Below the pieces are notes generated by a model, which made no database searches, was not told where the DNA came from, and saw nothing but the letters and a program-made list of their open reading frames with translations. A DNA stretch of 64,000 bases. Origin: UBA4207 sp964352405 (GTDB taxonomy: Bacteria > Bdellovibrionota > Bacteriovoracia > Bacteriovoracales > Bacteriovoracaceae). The stretch covers positions 1 through 64,000 of the forward strand of contig CAYGRY010000002.1 of NCBI GenBank assembly GCA_964352405.1. Reading direction: 5' to 3'. The translations under genes were made by a program, and so were the position numbers. Of this stretch, positions 19,110-26,793 are shown piece after piece; within the stretch, counting starts at the first letter, position 1; each line of letters opens with the position of its first letter.

Positions 19110-20681
19110 ATGAACGTGATTTTCGACCAAACTCGTAGTTTCTGTCAATTAACCTTAGCAATATTTTTTTTATGCTACGGCTGTAGTTCAAATAAAATTG
19201 TTGAAAAGAAGCCTCTAGAAATTAAAGCTGTTTATAACGAGCTGCAACCTAAGACCGTAGAAGCTAAGCCTGATGGTACTGTCGGGCCTCACTTGTTTTT
19301 TGACCCTGCGCCATTTGCACATCCTGAAGACAAATCAGTGAATGTTATTATTTTAACTCCTGCGGCATCGCCCCACGGCTATGGCTTAGATACTCGATCT
19401 GGTTCTCTGTATCGTCAGCGATATTATTGCGAGCATAAAGATATCTGGAATAATTTTGAGGATGATTTATCAGTTCCGCCATTTTCAATAGCCGTAATTC
19501 CAAGAACATTAGATGCATTAGGTGAACCTCAACAAACATTTGTTTTTGGAGATGCGAAATATTTAGATCAACCTAGCAGTGAAGCACTTGCTCATCGTGT
19601 AAGAATCGTTGGGGGAGTTATTAGGCAGGTTTGTAGAGACTATCCATGTGCTACATCTGAGCGTTGGTTATCAAATATGCAACTTGTTGCTGTAAATTCA
19701 CAAGATCCGAAATTTAAAGATGTTCAGGATTTGTCATCTTTAAAGTCAAAAGTGGACTGGGAAGAATCACTTGCTTGGATGCAAAATGGCTTTGGCGTCA
19801 CCTTGGCCGGAACAAAACCAGAACCAGTTTATCGAATCACCGGTGAGATTGATGCTAATAGAGCACTTTCATATTTTTTAAAAAAGAACAGACAAATAAG
19901 TTTTGATGAACAAAAAAGTATTTCAAAAAGTTGTAATCTACTTTACGAAGATCTGTGGCAAGGTTCACAAAGAGTTAGGCAGGCGATTAATAAACGAAAA
20001 GAGATGCTCTCAAGCGGTAAAGCGGGAACAGATGAGTTGCTTGTTGAATATTCTGACTTAGAACGTTTAAATTTAACCAGGGAACAGCGTCAAGCTGATG
20101 CCATAAACAAAAAGTTTGAAGTTAAAAAAAGTCGTAGTGAATATGACTTTGCCAAATTTTTTGGTGCTTTCCATCAAAACTACGGCAAGCGCTACAAAAC
20201 TTGTATGCGTTTTGTAAGACCTGCCAGTATTGCTAAAGATCAAGAGCGCTTTTGGTTTTTTGCCTTCATCGATTTGTTTATGGGGTTAGAGGATTTAGGC
20301 TGGTCTTATCGTTGCTCGAGAAGAGCATGGGTTGAAAACCCAAAGAAATCTAATGGCAAAAGATTGTTTGATAATAAATTCGAAAAAAACTGCACGGTCG
20401 ATGAGCTTGATTTGGCTTTCGATATGGCAGTTACCGTGATGAGTGGGGAGAGAAACGCCAAGCGTCCGCATATGAGATTTATTGGCTACGATTCAGGAGC
20501 GAACGGCAGTCATGAAAAAATTTATGGCTGGATTCATGAAGATGGTAAAGAACTTGTTTGTACCAATGAAGATGAAGCAAAATTTTTAGAAAAAGATCGT
20601 ACTCTTATTTTTCCAAGTGATGTGAATTGGAAGAGTTTCAGAGTCGAAGAAAAAAGGTCGAGATATGACATTATCAAATGA
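19110..20681 (+). CDS. lipoprotein of unknown function upstream of the complex I-like operon
   Basis: The protein is 523 residues. The start is ATG 19110, giving a hydrophobic signal and the lipobox LCYGC near residue 25, so it is probably an outer- or inner-membrane lipoprotein. An in-frame start at 19065 lies inside the tRNA and is rejected. No known domain is recognised. The mature part has scattered cysteines (for example CRDYPCATSERW and SKSCNLLYED) and a long charged helical segment (about residues 290-370). The end overlaps the nuoB-like start by 17 bases, so it may be translated with that operon. Whether it takes part in electron transfer is unknown. Confidence 0.75.
   Translation: MNVIFDQTRSFCQLTLAIFFLCYGCSSNKIVEKKPLEIKAVYNELQPKTVEAKPDGTVGPHLFFDPAPFAHPEDKSVNVIILTPAASPHGYGLDTRSGSLYRQRYYCEHKDIWNNFEDDLSVPPFSIAVIPRTLDALGEPQQTFVFGDAKYLDQPSSEALAHRVRIVGGVIRQVCRDYPCATSERWLSNMQLVAVNSQDPKFKDVQDLSSLKSKVDWEESLAWMQNGFGVTLAGTKPEPVYRITGEIDANRALSYFLKKNRQISFDEQKSISKSCNLLYEDLWQGSQRVRQAINKRKEMLSSGKAGTDELLVEYSDLERLNLTREQRQADAINKKFEVKKSRSEYDFAKFFGAFHQNYGKRYKTCMRFVRPASIAKDQERFWFFAFIDLFMGLEDLGWSYRCSRRAWVENPKKSNGKRLFDNKFEKNCTVDELDLAFDMAVTVMSGERNAKRPHMRFIGYDSGANGSHEKIYGWIHEDGKELVCTNEDEAKFLEKDRTLIFPSDVNWKSFRVEEKRSRYDIIK
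19119..19148 (-). promoter_or_regulatory. candidate sigma70-type promoter for tRNA-Leu
   Basis: On the minus strand a perfect TTGACA (complement of 19143-19148) is followed after 18 bases by GAAAAT (complement of 19119-19124), about 27 bases upstream of the tRNA 5' end. The -10 box is only a 4/6 match. The element lies inside the first codons of the oppositely oriented lipoprotein gene. Confidence 0.4.
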
Positions 20682-21183
20682 TCTTTTGGATCGTTTAGTT
20701 TTAACGACTTCAAGTCATTCTTTTTTAAACTGGCTTGAAGCAAAATCAAGAGATACTTCACCATGGGTATTTCCATTTGGTTTATCATGTTGCTCTCTTG
20801 AGCATGCCGCCGCTTTTCATACGTCGGTGCTCATCTCAGATAATCAATCAAGTCCACAACGCGTAAGACCTGAAGAAGCCGATATGATGATTTTTGGCGG
20901 CTCTGTAACAACGAAGCTGTTGCCAATATTAAGTGAAATTCATGCAAGATTAAAAGAGCCGAAATGGGTGATGAGTATCGGTGCTTGTGCCGCAAGTGGC
21001 GGTCTTTATGCTGATAGCTATTCCGTTCTTCCGGGAATGAGTCAGCATTTTCCTATCGATGTCTACGTTCCTGGTTGTCCGCCTGGCCCTGAACAATTAG
21101 CTGAAGGCTTTAATATTATCAGGCAACGAATGAAGAGAAATATCAGTAGCTGGCTCTTGCAGCAAGAGAGCGTTCAATCGTGA
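20665..21183 (+). CDS. nuoB: complex I NuoB-like subunit (N2 4Fe-4S cluster)
   Basis: In complex I, NuoB holds the last Fe-S cluster (N2), next to the quinone site. The 172-residue protein has all four N2 ligands: the tandem pair Cys42-Cys43 (GLSCCSLEH), Cys108 (SIGACAASGG) and Cys138 (VPGCPPGPE). Length and motifs fit the family. The start ATG lies 17 bases inside the lipoprotein gene, after an AAAAGGTCG sequence. It is the first of six genes for peripheral-arm subunits, and overlaps the GTG start of nuoCD. No NuoA or other membrane subunit accompanies it. Confidence 0.9.
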   Translation: MTLSNDLLDRLVLTTSSHSFLNWLEAKSRDTSPWVFPFGLSCCSLEHAAAFHTSVLISDNQSSPQRVRPEEADMMIFGGSVTTKLLPILSEIHARLKEPKWVMSIGACAASGGLYADSYSVLPGMSQHFPIDVYVPGCPPGPEQLAEGFNIIRQRMKRNISSWLLQQESVQS

Positions 21184-22853
21184 AAATAATTGATTCGCTT
21201 AATAAAAACTTTCCAACGCTAGCCTTTAAAGAATCTCGAGAGCATTTAGTTGTAAGTCTAGACAGTCAGATCGTTTTTGACGTTATCAAATTATTAAAAA
21301 AAGACTTTGGATTTATTTTTCTCTTAGATATTTTTGCCACTGATCATCTGAAAGATTTCTCGGCAAATAAGAGAGAAAAAAGATTTACAATTTCTTATCA
21401 CTTACTTCATCTTGAAGAGCATAAGCGACTCTGCGTTAATGTTGAACTTAATCAAGATGAAAGCTTGTTGAGTTTTTCGGATCTTTGGTTAAATGCCAAA
21501 TGGCCTGAGCGTGAAATCGCTGAAATGTTTGGTTTAAACTTTGAAAATCATAAAACGAAAAAACTACTAACAACTGATCAGATGAATGGATTCCCACTTC
21601 GAAAAGATTGGGTATATCAACCGAAGAGCCCTGAAGACTTAGTCTTTAAGAAGCCTGAATTTCCTTGGCTTCCTGAAGTGAGTGATGATGAACGATTATG
21701 TCGTCAAGTAATCGACCTTAGTCCTTCTCATCCTGCCATTCAAGGAACCTTTATCCTTCGTGCTGAGGTTTTAGGACATAAAGTTAAGCGCGCCTTGGTT
21801 GAGATTGGGTTACAACACAGAGGTGTTGAAAAAATTGCTGAATCAAAGCTTTACGGACAATTCATTCCTTACGCCGAAAGATTGAATTTTTCTTCTCCTA
21901 TGATGGGAGCTATTGCCTGGGCGAAAACAGTTGAAGATGCATTAGATATAGAAATGACCGATCGGTGTCAGGCTCTTCGAATGATTATGATGGAACTCTC
22001 ACGAGTTTTAGATCATTCCACTTGTCTTGCTGCTATGGCACAGGATTTAAGAGCTTGGGATGCTTCAGTTATTTTTCATCGAATTAGAAGTCATGTGAGT
22101 TCGCTCTTTGTTTCGTATAATGGCTCTCGCTTAATGGGTTCATCTGTTCGTATTGGTGGAATGGTTTACGACCTTCCAATCGGTTGGGTTACAAAATGCC
22201 TTGATGCGATTCACTTGATTCAAGTTGAATTAAAAGAAATATTAACGATTCTAAATCGCGCCCCATCATGGCTTGTCTTTCACGGCGAGGGCGGAATGAA
22301 CGCCGCTCAAGCTATAGAGTGGGGTTTTAGTGGTCCTTGCCTGCGTGCTTGTGGCGTCAACTATGATCTTCGAAAAAACTCACCATATTATTTTTATCAA
22401 GACGTAGAGTTTGAAGTTCCTCTTGGAATTAATGGAGATCCTTACGATCGTTACTTGGTGCGTGTCGAAGAAATTCAACAGTCACTTAAAATTGTCAGTC
22501 AGGTTCTGGATCATATCCCTAGTGGAGCTGTGCAAACAGATGATCCAAGACTGGCAAAGACGACGGGATCACTTCGATTAACTAGTGCTGATTACGCAAA
22601 ACATTTCGATCTTTACCAAAGTGGAACTAAAATTGATGCAGGTTCATATTATAGCTTTATTGAAAGTGCTAACGGTGAGCTAGGGTTTTATATTATTAGT
22701 GATGGCTCTGGCACTCCTTATCGAACGAGAGTTCGTGCACCAAGCTTTTATCATTTCCAATCATTTTGTGACTCCATTGAAAACGTTTCCCTAGAAAGTG
22801 CAACGGCAATTTTATCTTCGCTTAATGCAATCTCAGGGGAGATTGATCGTTGA
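21180..22853 (+). CDS. nuoCD: fused NuoC-NuoD-like subunit with altered quinone-site residues
   Basis: Residues 1-150 resemble NuoC (WPEREIAEMFGLNFENH, then FPLRKDW), and the rest is a NuoD domain including LQHRGVEKIAESK, a DLRKNSPYYFY block and the conserved end GELGFYIISDGS. There is no Cys pair of a [NiFe] hydrogenase. In canonical NuoD the N-terminal loop reads GPQHPSTHG and the next helix RMDYL; here these read SPSHPAIQG (Gln188) and RLNF (Phe237). These positions are the known quinone-binding His and Tyr (His38 and Tyr87 in Thermus numbering, from memory). The start is GTG 21180, overlapping the nuoB stop. Quinone may be bound differently or may not be the acceptor. Confidence 0.9.
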   Translation: MKIIDSLNKNFPTLAFKESREHLVVSLDSQIVFDVIKLLKKDFGFIFLLDIFATDHLKDFSANKREKRFTISYHLLHLEEHKRLCVNVELNQDESLLSFSDLWLNAKWPEREIAEMFGLNFENHKTKKLLTTDQMNGFPLRKDWVYQPKSPEDLVFKKPEFPWLPEVSDDERLCRQVIDLSPSHPAIQGTFILRAEVLGHKVKRALVEIGLQHRGVEKIAESKLYGQFIPYAERLNFSSPMMGAIAWAKTVEDALDIEMTDRCQALRMIMMELSRVLDHSTCLAAMAQDLRAWDASVIFHRIRSHVSSLFVSYNGSRLMGSSVRIGGMVYDLPIGWVTKCLDAIHLIQVELKEILTILNRAPSWLVFHGEGGMNAAQAIEWGFSGPCLRACGVNYDLRKNSPYYFYQDVEFEVPLGINGDPYDRYLVRVEEIQQSLKIVSQVLDHIPSGAVQTDDPRLAKTTGSLRLTSADYAKHFDLYQSGTKIDAGSYYSFIESANGELGFYIISDGSGTPYRTRVRAPSFYHFQSFCDSIENVSLESATAILSSLNAISGEIDR

Positions 22854-23251
22854 GTTTACAAGAGCAAAATTGGTGGAGTTTTCTTGAAATGTGGTCGCTG
22901 GCCATAAAGAATAAAAATGTTGATCAGCTCAATATTCCAAATCTGATTAATGAGTTAGATTTAGATCAAAATCTTGTTCATGAGTTTATTAACTTCTTCC
23001 AAGATGACTTTAACCTATCTAAAGATCAAGTCGTATCGATCTGTATGGGTGGTCAATGTCGCTCTAAAGGTAGCGAGAGGATTTTTGCTAAACTTGTCGA
23101 TGCTAACAGTGTAAAGGTTCCTGAAAAACAATTAAAAATTAAGCCAGTTCTTTGCTTGCATGAATGCGACAAAGCTCCTTGCAGCCAATATGGTTCAAAA
23201 CTACAACTAGGTGACGACTCTTCTTGGGTTGAACGACTCATCAAGGAGTAA
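22850..23251 (+). CDS. nuoE: NuoE-like thioredoxin-fold 2Fe-2S subunit
   Basis: NuoE carries cluster N1a near the flavin in complex I. The 133-residue protein has the expected ligand spacing, C-x4-C at Cys65 and Cys70 (ICMGGQC) and C-x3-C at Cys102 and Cys106 (CLHEC). The start is TTG at 22850, overlapping the nuoCD stop as TTGA. The protein is shorter than usual (about 160 residues), mainly in the N-terminal helical part. Since its partner F has lost the flavin site, this 2Fe-2S cluster is a candidate first acceptor from a soluble donor; this is inference. Confidence 0.85.
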   Translation: MSLQEQNWWSFLEMWSLAIKNKNVDQLNIPNLINELDLDQNLVHEFINFFQDDFNLSKDQVVSICMGGQCRSKGSERIFAKLVDANSVKVPEKQLKIKPVLCLHECDKAPCSQYGSKLQLGDDSSWVERLIKE

Positions 23252-23253
23252 TT

Positions 23254-24363
23254 TTGGATTTTTCTACCATCTATTTACCATTTCGAAATATAGATTCCGC
23301 TCACTTTATCGACGTCTATAAAAGTCATGGTGGCTATGATCGAGTGATGAGTTTAGAGCCTGGTAGTGAAATCTCTAAAAGTTTATTCTTAACCCGTTTT
23401 GGGAAATCTCTTGATCAGTATTGGAATCGCTATGTTCTGCCGGCGACTAAATCGCGAGGGTTATTAACAAACTTAGCTTCAGTTGAGCCAGGAATGTTTA
23501 ATCAAAGACGTCTTATTTTAAAAGACCCGCATGGCCTTATTGAAGGCATGCTACTTGCGGCCAGGGCTAGTGGTGCTGATCAAGGCTTTATTATTACACC
23601 AATAGACGATATGGAATTATCTTCTTGTATCGAGCGAGTTCTAGAGGAATCACATCAAGAAAATTATTGGGGTGAAAAAAGCAATTGGTCATTTCACTTT
23701 AACCACATAAAATTACCTAAAAATGCCATGTTTGATCAAGATGACTTTTTATTGGCAGGTTTACATGGAGAGCGCCCAGGATATCCAAACCGAAAAGAAT
23801 TCCTTGGAGGATTACCTGTTCATATTCATCGTCCTGAAGAATTCTATGCCATGAGATGGATTGAATATAATGGGGCCCAGAAGTTCAATAGTTTTGGAAC
23901 AAAATCGACACCTGGAACTTATCTTATCACTATTTCTGGAAGCGTTAAAAAGCCTGTTGTCGTCGAAGTTCCTGGTGGAACGATGATTGAAAATATTCTT
24001 GAACAAACGGGGTTACAGCCAAATATAAATGGTGGATGGTTTAGATGGGGAGGAGTTTTAGGTCAATGGACTCCTTGGCATAAAGTAAAAAAACAAAATT
24101 TTGAGTTAACTAGTGGAATATTTAAGTTACATGATTTTCAATATCCACTCATGGAATGGTTTACTGATGAAGCAGCATCTGCTGCTAAAAGAGCAATGGC
24201 CTATTATGTAGGGGACCAAAGCTGTGGAGCATGCTTAGGTTGTAGTTATGCGACGAGTGGACTCATGCACTGGGAAAAGTCTCAGTTGATTGGTCTTAAA
24301 GAAATTGCCAAGTGTTCCTTTTTTAAGCTTGCGATCAATGCAAGTATAGGACCTTCATGGTAA
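23254..24363 (+). CDS. nuoF: NuoF-like subunit lacking FMN/NADH-binding motifs
   Basis: This is recognisable as NuoF from LILKDPHGLIEGMLLAARASGA (residues 87-108, shown in part), from the soluble-ligand-binding region (PGTYLITISGSVKKPVVVEVPGG in part), and from the N3 ligands Cys324, Cys327, Cys330 (SCGACLGC) and Cys354. The glycine-rich FMN/NADH loop (normally GRGGAGFPTG) is missing; residues 60-75 read YVLPATKSRGLLTNLA. The usual GEETAL segment is replaced by DQDDFLLAGLHG (161-172), and NNVET by HRPEEF. The protein is about 60 residues shorter than usual. It is thus a cluster-bearing but probably flavin-free F subunit. Start TTG 23254 is tentative. Confidence 0.85.
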   Translation: MDFSTIYLPFRNIDSAHFIDVYKSHGGYDRVMSLEPGSEISKSLFLTRFGKSLDQYWNRYVLPATKSRGLLTNLASVEPGMFNQRRLILKDPHGLIEGMLLAARASGADQGFIITPIDDMELSSCIERVLEESHQENYWGEKSNWSFHFNHIKLPKNAMFDQDDFLLAGLHGERPGYPNRKEFLGGLPVHIHRPEEFYAMRWIEYNGAQKFNSFGTKSTPGTYLITISGSVKKPVVVEVPGGTMIENILEQTGLQPNINGGWFRWGGVLGQWTPWHKVKKQNFELTSGIFKLHDFQYPLMEWFTDEAASAAKRAMAYYVGDQSCGACLGCSYATSGLMHWEKSQLIGLKEIAKCSFFKLAINASIGPSW

Positions 24364-25661
24364 ACAATGAAATCAAAATTGACGGAAAGTCTTACACCTC
24401 ACAAAAGGTCGAAAACCTAAAAACTTTTTTAGATGACAGCGGTGTTAAAGGATATGGACTTTGCCATTCTCCTGCCATCATCTCCTCGGCAAGATGTGAG
24501 CTTTGTCTTGTTAAAGTTAATGGGAAAATTGTTCGCTCATGCGAGTATTTTGTTAATGACTCTATTGAGGTCATTACCGAGGATGAGGACTTAATCCAAA
24601 TTAAATCTTCTAATTTTGAGTTATTAGTTAACGATCACTCAACCGATTGTGAGCGCTGCCACCAAAACGGTTTATGCCAATTACAAAAGTTTTCAAGACA
24701 TCATAACCAATCATTTCCTAATGAGAAAAAAAGCGATTTTCAAAATGAAACACAAGAGATTGCCAGAGGTTATCACTTGGATCATGGCCGATGTATTAAT
24801 TGTTCTTTATGTGTCGATTATTCAAAAAAGATATTTAAAGATGGTCTTTTTTCAAAAAAGTTTCGCGGTAAATATACAAAGGTCAGCTTTAATAAATCTC
24901 AAGTTGATCCTGTTGACTTAGGTCAATACAGAGACCTGTGTCCTACTGGAGCTATTTATCATGAGCTTGATAAGCGAATTGGAATACGTAGCCAATGGTC
25001 TAGTGTTGATTGCCTTGGATGTGACAAAAAATGCCAATTAGATGCAAGAACCATTGATCAGCGCTTTGTCGATGTTAGAAGCCCTGCAGATTCACTCGAT
25101 CAAAGCTGTGAGGCAGGACGTCTATGGTGGCAAAGTATCGATTTTTGGAAGCTTAATTCGATGATTTTCAAAGTCGATCATGCGGGGACGTCGATACCTT
25201 TGTATCTTGAAGAAGTTGATGAGCACATTCCTGAAAAATTAAAATGGTCCGTTTATTTACCTACTGATCTTTATCAATCAGAAGTTGAATACTGGCAGCA
25301 ACTCGATCAAACTTTTAATCTTAAAATGTTAAATCTCAAAGAGTTTGATCTCGTCGATTCGCATAAACCTATGCAGAGAGTTCAAAATAAAAGCTTTGAA
25401 AATATAGAGGCAATAGAAACGGATCTTCAAGGCGTTATTTTGGTTGAGCCATTTTGGGGATATAGTCTTGAGTTTATTGAAAAGATCAAAAAAAGCTGCC
25501 GTTACCTTATATTTGTCTCTTTTGGTGAGGCGAGACAATTACCTTGTGACATACAAGTTGAGCGAATTAGTTGGATGTCTCAGTATAAGCTTTTACCGAC
25601 ACGACAAAATGGTAACTTTGAGGGCATAATAGAGTTAGTTAAACAAAAGGCGATGAATTGA
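24357..25661 (+). CDS. nuoG: short NuoG-like Fe-S subunit
   Basis: NuoG conducts electrons through several clusters. All ligands are visible: N1b at Cys36, Cys47, Cys50, Cys62; N5 at His93, Cys98, Cys101, Cys107; N4 at Cys146, Cys149, Cys152, Cys195; and an N7-type set C-x2-C-x3-C at Cys219, 222, 226 with Cys251. The protein stops at 434 residues, while typical NuoG has 700-900 with a molybdopterin-like domain; only a non-recognisable 180-residue tail is left. Its ATG overlaps the end of nuoF. The retained N7 cluster is a feature of only some complex I enzymes. Confidence 0.85.
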   Translation: MVNNEIKIDGKSYTSQKVENLKTFLDDSGVKGYGLCHSPAIISSARCELCLVKVNGKIVRSCEYFVNDSIEVITEDEDLIQIKSSNFELLVNDHSTDCERCHQNGLCQLQKFSRHHNQSFPNEKKSDFQNETQEIARGYHLDHGRCINCSLCVDYSKKIFKDGLFSKKFRGKYTKVSFNKSQVDPVDLGQYRDLCPTGAIYHELDKRIGIRSQWSSVDCLGCDKKCQLDARTIDQRFVDVRSPADSLDQSCEAGRLWWQSIDFWKLNSMIFKVDHAGTSIPLYLEEVDEHIPEKLKWSVYLPTDLYQSEVEYWQQLDQTFNLKMLNLKEFDLVDSHKPMQRVQNKSFENIEAIETDLQGVILVEPFWGYSLEFIEKIKKSCRYLIFVSFGEARQLPCDIQVERISWMSQYKLLPTRQNGNFEGIIELVKQKAMN

Positions 25662-26092
25662 TACTTTCAAAGAAACTTTACCTTAAACGTGGCTTTATCC
25701 AAGGTTTATGGATTAGTTTTAGATATCTTTTTACAGTTGTGGTGACATTTTTTAAGTCACATAAATACTTAGAAGCTGATGCTTCTAGAAAAGTTGGTTT
25801 GCCAATTTTAACCACAAAAAATGATGGTGATCTTCAGTGTAATGCCTGTGGACTTTGTATCGGGCATTGTCCTACGAACGCTTTAGATTTGAAGTCGGCA
25901 GGTGACGATACTGTTGAAGACTTTAAACTTGATATATTAAAATGTGTTCTTTGTGGGCTTTGCCAAGACGTCTGTCCTATTGATGCGATTCGAATGAGTC
26001 ATCAGGCTCCTCAAGCAGATCACGCTGAAGCCTCTTGGGTGATTGATGCCAAAGAGATGTCAAAAGATAAAGTTCTTAGTCGTTTAGCCTAA
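25658..26092 (+). CDS. nuoI: NuoI-like 2x4Fe-4S ferredoxin subunit
   Basis: NuoI holds clusters N6a and N6b, which link the G subunit to NuoB. The 144-residue protein has two full C-x2-C-x2-C-x3-CP motifs: Cys61, 64, 67, 71 (CNACGLCIGHCP) and Cys96, 99, 102, 106 (CVLCGLCQDVCP). The N-terminal amphipathic segment (residues 12-40) that lies on the membrane in complex I is present. The start is TTG 25658, overlapping the nuoG stop. It is the last gene of the operon and converges with aat (9-base overlap). No membrane subunit follows. Confidence 0.9.
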   Translation: MILSKKLYLKRGFIQGLWISFRYLFTVVVTFFKSHKYLEADASRKVGLPILTTKNDGDLQCNACGLCIGHCPTNALDLKSAGDDTVEDFKLDILKCVLCGLCQDVCPIDAIRMSHQAPQADHAEASWVIDAKEMSKDKVLSRLA

Positions 26093-26791
26093 AATAAAAT
26101 CCTGAACATGAATGGGTTTGATCTCATCAAGTTTGAGTTTCTTTGGTGCATGTTTAAGTTGATTTAGGTTTTTAATAAAATCATCTCTTTCAATCTCGAC
26201 TCCGCCTAGATCCCCAATAACAGAAGTTACCATCTGTGTGTCTAGCCAATGAATTGCGTGAGAGTTTAATAAATATAGCAGTGAGATGATGGCGATCTTT
26301 GAGGCATCAGTTTCAATATGAAACATTGATTCTCCGCTAAAGGCATTGCCTATTTGAACTCCATATAATCCACCCACAATTTTATCTTCAAGTCTCACTT
26401 CCACTGAATAGGCATAGCCTGCTTGATGAAACTTAATATAAGCCTCAATGATTTCTTTTGTAATCCAAGTGCCTTGAGCTTCTTTTTTACTTCTATGCGT
26501 AGTGTCTGAGCACTGCTGAATAATATGCTCAAAGTCTTGGTTAAAAGTTACGACCCAATCTCTTTTCTTAATGCTTTTTTTTAATGAGCGTGAAAGATGT
26601 AAATTACTAAATTCAAGAACTCCTCTAGGATCGGGCGAAAACCAAGCTAGAGGATAGCGATCATTAATAGGCCATGGAAAAATTCCAAGATTATAGGCCA
26701 TAAGAAGAGATTCAACTTCTAAGTCACCACCAAGGGCAAGTAGTCCATTCTCATCAGCGCTCTCAATAGGTGGAAAAGCTAAAATCGCCAA
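26084..26791 (-). CDS. aat: leucyl/phenylalanyl-tRNA-protein transferase
   Basis: Aat adds Leu or Phe to the N-terminus of proteins with Lys or Arg, marking them for ClpS/ClpAP degradation. The 235-residue protein has family blocks GIFPWP near residue 35, WFSPDPRGVL near residue 50, TWITKEIIEAY and the catalytic GGLYGVQIGNAFSGESMFH region near residue 158. The start is TTG at 26791, two bases after the arginase-family stop. It converges with nuoI. Confidence 0.92.
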   Translation of the reverse strand: MAILAFPPIESADENGLLALGGDLEVESLLMAYNLGIFPWPINDRYPLAWFSPDPRGVLEFSNLHLSRSLKKSIKKRDWVVTFNQDFEHIIQQCSDTTHRSKKEAQGTWITKEIIEAYIKFHQAGYAYSVEVRLEDKIVGGLYGVQIGNAFSGESMFHIETDASKIAIISLLYLLNSHAIHWLDTQMVTSVIGDLGGVEIERDDFIKNLNQLKHAPKKLKLDEIKPIHVQDFILG

Positions 26792-26793
26792 AC

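Noticed and set aside
21180..22853. [NiFe] hydrogenase large subunit
   Set aside because: No CxxC pairs at either end, and the NuoC fusion and the GELGFYIISDGS end are complex I type.
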